In this document: positions 1 to 4,116 of the stretch, one piece after another
How positions within the stretch are numbered: position 1 is the stretch's first letter
Layout: each line of letters opens with the position of its first letter
Origin: Bacteriovoracaceae bacterium
GTDB taxonomy: Bacteria > Bdellovibrionota > UBA1018
Assembly (NCBI GenBank): GCA_023250795.1
Contig: JAHFAB010000161.1
Span: 1 to 5,251 of the forward strand
Direction of reading: 5' to 3'
DNA: 5,251 nt
Made by a program: the position numbers and the translations under genes
Notes under the pieces: generated by a model
What the model was told of the DNA's origin: nothing
Database searches by the model: none
What the model saw: only the letters and a program-made list of their open reading frames with translations

Positions 1-379
1 AAACAATGCTCAAAATGACCGCACTTCGTTCAAATCAGCCGATCTCGCTCAAACCATCCACGCGCTTGGCATTTATGACCTTGCAACGCTCACAAAAGAA
101 CAAGCGAGGGAAAATCTATTTAAAATTGATTATGCAATCAATCAGATCAGTGAAAGCCGTGCTACTTTAGGCGCATTTCAAAATGGGCTTGAAGCTTCGA
201 TGCAAAACACGGGAGTTTTCAATGAAAATATTACAGCAGCAAGAAGCCGAATCAAAGACACAGATTTTGCAGAAGAGTCGAGCGAACTCGCAAAAAATAA
301 CATTATATTAAATTCGAATATAGCTGTTGTGAGTCAGGCCAACTCGAATCCAAAACTAGCGCTCAAGCTAGTGGAGTAA
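1..379 (+). CDS. Flagellin, C-terminal part (5' end outside the window)
   Basis: This is the last 125 residues of a flagellin, the subunit of the extracellular flagellar filament; the frame enters at base 2 and ends with TAA at 377-379. The conserved C-terminal D1/D0 helices are clear: 'INQISESRATLGAFQNGLE' (fragment residues about 46-64) followed by 'NENITAARSRIKDTDFAEES' (about 74-93), which match the family pattern of a coiled coil, then N-E-N-(L/I)-T-A-A-x-S-R-I-x-D-T-D. The end, 'SQANSNPKLALKLVE', corresponds to the usual 'QAN..P...L.L' tail that packs inside the filament and is the export and assembly region. The usual QAG before this tail is replaced by NSN. The upstream part, with the N-terminal D0/D1 and any variable surface domain, is not visible, so the total length is unknown. 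The gene converges with an aldehyde dehydrogenase on the other strand and overlaps its end by 17 bases. The family call is very safe; which flagellin paralogue it is cannot be told. Confidence 0.95.
   Translation, partial: NNAQNDRTSFKSADLAQTIHALGIYDLATLTKEQARENLFKIDYAINQISESRATLGAFQNGLEASMQNTGVFNENITAARSRIKDTDFAEESSELAKNNIILNSNIAVVSQANSNPKLALKLVE
352..372 (-). terminator. Weak terminator-like hairpin for the aldehyde dehydrogenase transcript
   Basis: Bases 355-360 (ACTAGC) and 367-372 (GCTAGT) form a perfect 6-base-pair inverted repeat with a 6-base loop. Read on the minus strand, the hairpin is followed by a short T tract (TTTT at 355-352). It lies exactly at the overlap of the flagellin and aldehyde dehydrogenase ends, and the dehydrogenase stop codon (365-363) is in the loop. 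The stem has only three G-C pairs and the T tract is short, so it may be chance or only a partial terminator. It has no T tract on the flagellin side. Confidence 0.2.
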
Positions 380-1709
380 GACCTCGCCAAGTCACAAAAA
401 TTTTTCTCTCCGAAAATTCTTCCATTGCAAAACGGACTCCTTCTCGACCTTGACCTGAGTCCTTCATACCTCCATAGGGCATGTGATCGGCTCTAAAAGT
501 GGGAACTTCATTAATGACAACACAACCCACTTCGAGCTGATCCCGTGCTTTTTGTATGAGCGGGTAATTTTTTGTAAAAACTCCAGCCTGAAGCCCATAA
601 CGAGAGGAATTGAGTTTCTCCAGCGCTTCATCAAAATCTCGATAAGACTCCAGAAGAACAACCGGACCAAAAACTTCTTCAGTCCATAACGAATGTTCGT
701 GCGAAACACCTGTCATCACTGTGGGATAAATCAAATTTTCCTCTCTCTTACCTCCGATTAAAACTTCAGCTCCATTATTCTGAGCACTCTCAATCCAAGA
801 AAAAACCCGATCTGCTGACTTCTGGTCAATCAGAGGCCCGACTAAAACCCCTTCTTCCCTTGGATTGCCAGATTTGATTTTTGAAACTTCCTGTAAAAAT
901 AACTCCTGAAAATCGGCTCTGATTTTTTCATGGACTAAAATTCTCTGAACTGAAATACAAACTTGTCCAGAATAGGCAAACCCTCCATAAGCACATCGGC
1001 TGGCAGCACGTTTCAAGTCCGCATCTTCATGGACAATAACTCCCGCATTTCCACCCAACTCCAAAACCACTTTTTTTCTATACGCTTTCTCTTGGAGCAT
1101 CCACCCCACTTGATCACTCCCTGTAAAACTGAGCACTGCCACACGGGGGTCTCTAATCGCGTGTGATATTTCTTCATGGGAGGCTTGAACTACTTGCAAA
1201 GCATTTTGCAGGGAGGCTTCTTTCTTTTGAATTTCATCAAAAACCTCCCCCAATAAAACTGCTGCACCCGGTGCCTGGGGAGGAGGTTTTACAATCACTG
1301 AAGCCCCCACTGCTAGGGCTGGGGCGACTTTATGGGCCACCAAATTGAGAGGGAAATTAAAAGGCGTAATGGCTAGAACCACACCCCGTGGAACCCAAGT
1401 ACTCAAGGCTGGATCAAACTCTTGAGAGGAAGCTTCAGAATCTAAAGGAATAATTTCTCCTCCAAACCGCTTTGCTTCTTCGCTTGCAATCATGAAGGTC
1501 TGAATCGCACGGTTCACTTCCACTTCAGCCAAAGCTTTGGGTTTTCTGGCCTCGTTGATTATAGTTTCTACAAATTCTGATCTTCGATCTGAGATTCCCT
1601 GAGCAATACATTGCAGAAGCTGTGCTCTGACAAACCGACTGGATTTTCGGAACCGGATAAAAGCCTCATATGCTTGGTCAAGCATCCTTTCCATTTCCAA
1701 TTCTTTCAT
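363..1709 (-). CDS. NAD(P)-dependent aldehyde dehydrogenase (lactaldehyde/y4uC-like group)
   Basis: Cytoplasmic ALDH-superfamily enzyme of 448 residues that oxidises an aldehyde to a carboxylic acid (or acyl phosphate, depending on the subfamily) with NAD(P)+. The catalytic set is complete: Asn118 in 'TPFNFPLN', Lys141 in 'VKPPP' (cofactor binding), 'FTGS' at 195-198 on the nucleotide-binding side, general base Glu217 in 'LELGG', nucleophile Cys251 in 'GQVCISVQRI', and 'EEVFGP' at 344-349. The 'GQVCISVQRI' context is typical of the lactaldehyde, phosphonoacetaldehyde and y4uC-like branches, so a small oxygenated aldehyde is a reasonable guess, but the substrate cannot be fixed. The protein begins directly at the first long helix, so about 20-25 N-terminal residues found in many relatives are absent. 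The ATG at 1709 is the only option, because the frame upstream runs to a TAG with no other start. A G-rich stretch (1719-1723) about nine bases before it is a poor Shine-Dalgarno. The gene diverges from the cytochrome and converges on the flagellin. Confidence 0.93.
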   Translation of the reverse strand: MKELEMERMLDQAYEAFIRFRKSSRFVRAQLLQCIAQGISDRRSEFVETIINEARKPKALAEVEVNRAIQTFMIASEEAKRFGGEIIPLDSEASSQEFDPALSTWVPRGVVLAITPFNFPLNLVAHKVAPALAVGASVIVKPPPQAPGAAVLLGEVFDEIQKKEASLQNALQVVQASHEEISHAIRDPRVAVLSFTGSDQVGWMLQEKAYRKKVVLELGGNAGVIVHEDADLKRAASRCAYGGFAYSGQVCISVQRILVHEKIRADFQELFLQEVSKIKSGNPREEGVLVGPLIDQKSADRVFSWIESAQNNGAEVLIGGKREENLIYPTVMTGVSHEHSLWTEEVFGPVVLLESYRDFDEALEKLNSSRYGLQAGVFTKNYPLIQKARDQLEVGCVVINEVPTFRADHMPYGGMKDSGQGREGVRFAMEEFSERKIFVTWRGLTPLA

Positions 1710-1725
1710 AAAATCGCGCCCCCAT

Positions 1726-1755
1726 TTGCTTTTTTTCTCACATCCATTCTATAAT
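1726..1755 (+). promoter_or_regulatory. Putative sigma-70-type promoter for the cytochrome c gene
   Basis: A perfect -10 hexamer, TATAAT, sits at 1750-1755, with a weak -35, TTGCTT, at 1726-1731 and an 18-base spacer. Transcription would start around 1761-1763. That coincides with the first possible ATG (1762) and leaves a leader of about 15 bases before the ATG at 1777, so the site bears directly on the choice of start. The -10 match is exact, but the -35 matches at only three positions. Confidence 0.45.
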
Positions 1756-1756
1756 A
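1751..1756 (-). promoter_or_regulatory. Possible divergent -10 element for the aldehyde dehydrogenase
   Basis: The same bases that make the plus-strand TATAAT read TATTAT on the minus strand (1756-1751), a five-of-six match to the -10 consensus. Transcription would start near 1744, giving a leader of roughly 34 bases before the dehydrogenase ATG. No convincing -35 is seen at the expected distance. A symmetric -10 shared by both strands is a known cause of divergent transcription in bacteria; that it is used here is inferred. Confidence 0.3.
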
Positions 1757-1776
1757 CCTAAATGGAACACAATCTA

Positions 1777-2145
1777 ATGAAAAAAACTTTTTTTACTGGT
1801 GCCTTTGTTTTTCTTTCGACTTTTTTATTCTTTTATTGTGCCAAGCAAGTAGATAAAGATACGGGTTCCACCTCTGCTACTTTTTCTTCAATCAATTCGA
1901 ACATCATCCAAGCCAAGTGCATTACTTGCCATGCCACCGCTAATTCAGGCAATGGAAACGTGGACCTCTCCAGCTATGCTAGAGTCATTGCAACTGCGGG
2001 AGTCTTTAGCGCCTCTTCCCCCACCTCAAGCAAATTTTTTACGCAGATTAATGCTGGGCTCATGCCGCTAGGTGGCTCAAAACTCTCTGATGCACAAATC
2101 CAAGCAGTATCGGACTGGGTTACAGCAGGGGCACTCAACAACTAA
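1777..2145 (+). CDS. Small exported or membrane-anchored c-type cytochrome
   Basis: A 122-residue protein with one heme c domain, expected to carry electrons in the periplasm or at a membrane surface. It starts 'MKKTFFTGAF', a basic n-region followed by a strongly hydrophobic stretch up to Cys21 ('LFFYC'), which suggests export and possibly lipid attachment at that cysteine, although Tyr at -1 is not a normal lipobox residue. After a short Ser/Thr-rich linker come the heme-binding motif CITCH (Cys48, Cys51, His52), 'DLSSYARV', and 'LMPLGG' with the probable distal ligand Met96. The end, 'LSDAQIQAVSDWVTAGALNN', is the usual last helix of small class I-like cytochromes, many of which are annotated simply as cytochrome c family proteins. 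A longer reading starts at 1762 and adds MEHNL. I prefer 1777 because it gives a normal signal peptide and because the TATAAT at 1750-1755 would place the RNA start on the 1762 ATG. Neither start has a good Shine-Dalgarno. The redox partner is unknown. Confidence 0.85.
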   Translation: MKKTFFTGAFVFLSTFLFFYCAKQVDKDTGSTSATFSSINSNIIQAKCITCHATANSGNGNVDLSSYARVIATAGVFSASSPTSSKFFTQINAGLMPLGGSKLSDAQIQAVSDWVTAGALNN

Positions 2146-2627
2146 GTCTCTTCCAACGCAAAGGGGATCTGCTTAGTCCGCACCAATCCTTTTTTTTCCA
2201 ATTCTCGTGCAATCGTAATGATCTTAATCTGAGCACCACCAGACTCCCTCGCCCCAACCGGGATCGCAAGTAGATCTTTGACTTCAGCTGCGAGTGGAGG
2301 TTGTGCGTTTCTCAAAAATTTCTGCCTCACGTCTTCGGCTTGCGTATAAAGTGCGTAAGCCAATGAACGAGCGGGAGATTTTGCAACGACTTCGGCTAAT
2401 TCAACATCGGGAAGTGCAATAATATCTCTGAAGTTGAAAATATATTGTAACGCTTTTTGGGTGTATTCCGGATCTTCAGCCATACCAATATCAATCATTT
2501 TCTGTCTTCGAGACATGGGCGTCGCTTCCAGCAATTCGACTAAAGCCCTAAAACCTTCCGGATTTTTCTTGAATCGAGAGTAAACACCCATATTCTTCGA
2601 GTTTAGATGACTCTTGGCATTTTCCAA
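2142..2627 (-). CDS. Orphan FliG middle/C-terminal domain-like protein
   Basis: A 161-residue soluble protein that resembles the end of the flagellar rotor protein FliG and lacks its N-terminal FliF-binding domain. Residues about 24-62 ('PEGFRALVELLEATP...EDPEYTQKAL') resemble the FliG armadillo repeat that leads to the M-F-x-F hinge, here IFNF at 63-66. Residues 67-150 follow the FliG C-terminal domain: 'RDIIAL', 'SLAYALYTQAEDVRQKFLRN' and 'AQIKIITIARELEKKGLV'. Aligned by eye to E. coli FliG, the charged torque residues are mostly changed: K264 is Tyr94, R281 is Pro111, D289 is Leu119 and R297 is Gly125; D288 is kept as Asp118. It may therefore be a divergent paralogue or a protein that only borrows the fold. 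The longest frame begins at a TTG (2627), with a TGA in frame five codons upstream; an ATG at 2591 gives 149 residues and keeps the whole homologous part. Neither start has a clear Shine-Dalgarno. The stop overlaps that of the cytochrome gene by four bases. The domain call is firm but the role is unknown. Confidence 0.78.
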   Translation of the reverse strand: MENAKSHLNSKNMGVYSRFKKNPEGFRALVELLEATPMSRRQKMIDIGMAEDPEYTQKALQYIFNFRDIIALPDVELAEVVAKSPARSLAYALYTQAEDVRQKFLRNAQPPLAAEVKDLLAIPVGARESGGAQIKIITIARELEKKGLVRTKQIPFALEET

Positions 2628-2680
2628 TGAAAATCTGTTTCAAATCCATTATCATTATTAGCAAATGTTACCCGCTCTGA
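2627..2680 (+). other. Short signal-like ORF overlapping the start of the outer-membrane protein gene
   Basis: An ATG at 2627 opens a 17-codon frame (MKICFKSIIIISKCYPL, stop TGA at 2678-2680) that overlaps the start of the outer-membrane protein gene in another frame. Its first 12 residues have the basic n-region and hydrophobic run expected of a signal peptide, which the downstream protein itself lacks. It could be the original start displaced by a one-base change or sequencing error, a short leader peptide, or chance. No Shine-Dalgarno precedes it. Confidence 0.2.
2648..2655. promoter_or_regulatory. Possible overlapping divergent -10 elements between the FliG-like and outer-membrane protein genes
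   Basis: The 37-base gap is A/T-rich. On the plus strand TATCAT (2650-2655) and on the minus strand GATAAT (2653-2648) each match the -10 consensus at five of six positions. Neither has a recognisable -35 at normal distance. If used, the plus-strand RNA would start about three bases before the ATG at 2665, and the minus-strand RNA about 14 bases before the TTG at 2627. A/T-rich DNA produces such matches often, so this is weak. Confidence 0.2.
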
Positions 2681-4056
2681 TCATTCTACTGAGTGCAAAT
2701 CCCACCTCTTTATACGCTGAGTCGACGTTCCCTTACACTCAAAGAAATCACGGATATTCAGGAATTAGTACCACAGTCAGGGGAGACATCCGAACAATTG
2801 GGATGGCAGGTTCCCTAGTGGGATTGGCCGATACTTTTATTGCTTCAGGCGAGAACCCAGCAGGCCTTGCCATGACTTTACCCAATATTGCGGTTCAGTT
2901 TAGTGCCAATCAAGTTCATGACCAAAATGTCCAAGACTATGACCAGCCCCTCCTCACTGGTAACGGTGGAATCGCAGCTAACTTTTATCCCTGGGGTTAT
3001 AGCTTCGGAGTTTGGTCGCCCGAGAGTGAGGGGCAGAAATACCTGCTTGCTCCCTCTCAAACTCCAGTCAATGCCGGAGTTTTTGTCCAAGAATATCGAG
3101 TTTCTGTTGCAAGACTGATGTGGAATGAAAAGCTCTCTCTGGGTCTGGGGCTCCTCTTAGGTAAATCAAAAGAATCTCTAGAATTCACAAACTCACCGGA
3201 CTCCAGTGTTTCTCAAACTGCTTATGCCATCAGTGGAAATTTTGGAGTCATGATCAAATTTCCACAGAGATGGCTGTTGGGTGTAAGCGTCAGTTTGCCC
3301 TTATCGATTTCAGCCCCCTCTCAAGATTCAACCTCTGGAATTTCTCAGTTCTTCCAAGACGTACAATCCCCGTTCAGATTGGGCATGGGATTAGGATGGA
3401 TTCCCAACCGTTTTTTCAGAGTGGGGATGGCACTCTACTTAATGGGGACATCCCAAAACACGGCTCTACTCAGTGATGATTCGAAACCCGTCGGAAAATA
3501 CATAACACTTCAGCCAAGACTTGGGGTGGAGTATAAATTGGCAGAATATAAAGAACTCGAAATCTCCGCAAAAATAGGCACTTATTATGAGCTCTCTCGA
3601 ATACAAGACACGAAAAACAGAATGCACATCACCGGTGGGCTTGAAATTGACCCATGGATTTTTAGTTTAGGCTGGGGGTTAGACTACGGTGTTGGTTATC
3701 AAAATTATATTTACACAGCTGGCTTAGACATAATTAAAATTGCAAAAAAACTAGACCTCATCCCCCAAGGATGGCACCCCCCCACTGGGGGATTTTTACC
3801 TCCGCCCTTACAAATGTCTGATGAGGGCCTTGCAAGACCTCTCGTAGAAAACTGGAAAGAACACCCAGAAAACTTAAGTGTTTTAGAAATTGGGAAAGCG
3901 ATTCCCAAGCGAATTCATGAGCGCTTAAAACGAACAGGCTCTGACCTCAAAGGGTTAGGGGAAAACCTCCTGGACGCCATCGAATCTGTTCCTAATCAAA
4001 TCGAAGAGCAGATTAAGAAAGTCATCGAAGACGGCGCTCCAAAACGGTCGAAATAA
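2665..4056 (+). CDS. Outer-membrane beta-barrel protein, OmpP1/FadL- or PorV-like, with a C-terminal tail
   Basis: A 463-residue protein, probably an outer-membrane barrel. The N-terminus is a hydrophobic signal-like segment ending 'SLYA' (likely cut after residue 18). Residues 39-69 carry the family hallmark 'RGDIRTIGMAGSLVGLAD', then 'NPAGLA' at 64-69, as in OmpP1/FadL/TodX and related UPF0164/PorV barrels. From about 75 to 357 there are alternating hydrophobic and polar strands with many Gly and aromatic residues, such as 'LSLGLGLLLG', 'RLGMGLGWIP' and 'FSLGWGLDYGVGYQNYIY'. FadL relatives move fatty acids or other hydrophobic compounds; PorV-like ones serve secretion, so no substrate is assigned. 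Odd features: the signal has no Lys or Arg, the ATG has no Shine-Dalgarno and follows a TAG in frame (TAG CAA ATG), and after the barrel there is a roughly 100-residue tail, first Pro/Gly-rich (about 366-382), then charged and probably helical to the end, with no terminal aromatic residue. The peptide transporter gene follows after 60 bases and could be co-transcribed. Confidence 0.72.
   Translation: MLPALIILLSANPTSLYAESTFPYTQRNHGYSGISTTVRGDIRTIGMAGSLVGLADTFIASGENPAGLAMTLPNIAVQFSANQVHDQNVQDYDQPLLTGNGGIAANFYPWGYSFGVWSPESEGQKYLLAPSQTPVNAGVFVQEYRVSVARLMWNEKLSLGLGLLLGKSKESLEFTNSPDSSVSQTAYAISGNFGVMIKFPQRWLLGVSVSLPLSISAPSQDSTSGISQFFQDVQSPFRLGMGLGWIPNRFFRVGMALYLMGTSQNTALLSDDSKPVGKYITLQPRLGVEYKLAEYKELEISAKIGTYYELSRIQDTKNRMHITGGLEIDPWIFSLGWGLDYGVGYQNYIYTAGLDIIKIAKKLDLIPQGWHPPTGGFLPPPLQMSDEGLARPLVENWKEHPENLSVLEIGKAIPKRIHERLKRTGSDLKGLGENLLDAIESVPNQIEEQIKKVIEDGAPKRSK
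3760..3797 (+). terminator. Terminator-like GC hairpin inside the outer-membrane protein gene
   Basis: Bases 3786-3792 (TGGGGGA) can pair with 3761-3767 (TCCCCCA), or eight base pairs counting A3760 with T3793. Alternatively GGGGG at 3787-3791 pairs with CCCCC at 3779-3783 across a three-base loop. Both share one 3' arm and are followed at once by TTTTT (3793-3797), so the stretch looks like an intrinsic terminator with two competing folds. It lies in codons about 366-378, where the barrel gives way to the C-terminal tail. The codons spell Pro- and Gly-rich protein, which may be the whole reason for the repeat. Confidence 0.25.
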
Positions 4057-4102
4057 AAAAACTCGCCTTTCTCACGAGACTAGCATATCAAGACCACTCA
4101 TT

Positions 4103-4109
4103 AGGAGGG
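4103..4109 (+). promoter_or_regulatory. Strong Shine-Dalgarno of the peptide transporter gene
   Basis: AGGAGGG lies seven bases before the ATG at 4117, close to the ideal complement and spacing to the 16S rRNA 3' end. It fixes that start and contrasts with every other start in the window, none of which has a clear Shine-Dalgarno. The remaining intergenic bases (4057-4102) show no convincing promoter or terminator. Confidence 0.85.
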
Positions 4110-4116
4110 TTTGACA

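Noticed and set aside
483..1348. Several plus-strand open frames of 60-70 codons opposite the aldehyde dehydrogenase
   Set aside because: They are shadows of a strongly supported gene on the other strand, with no recognisable motifs.
2142..2176. CTAAG/CTTAG inverted repeat after the cytochrome gene as a terminator
   Set aside because: Only five base pairs with a loop of 25 bases and no T tract on either side.
2878..3908. Short open frames on both strands within the outer-membrane protein gene
   Set aside because: They overlap a long frame with consistent barrel-like pattern and show no family features of their own.
4055..4080. Hairpin CTCG/CGAG (4062-4065 and 4075-4078) next to a run of seven A bases, which reads as a terminator on the minus strand
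   Set aside because: The stem has only four base pairs with a nine-base loop, and no minus-strand gene ends here. The A run simply follows the stop codon of the outer-membrane protein gene.
4111..4116. Perfect TTGACA, a -35 consensus, just before the transporter ATG
   Set aside because: It lies in the spacer between the Shine-Dalgarno and the start codon, and nothing like TATAAT occurs 16-18 bases downstream.
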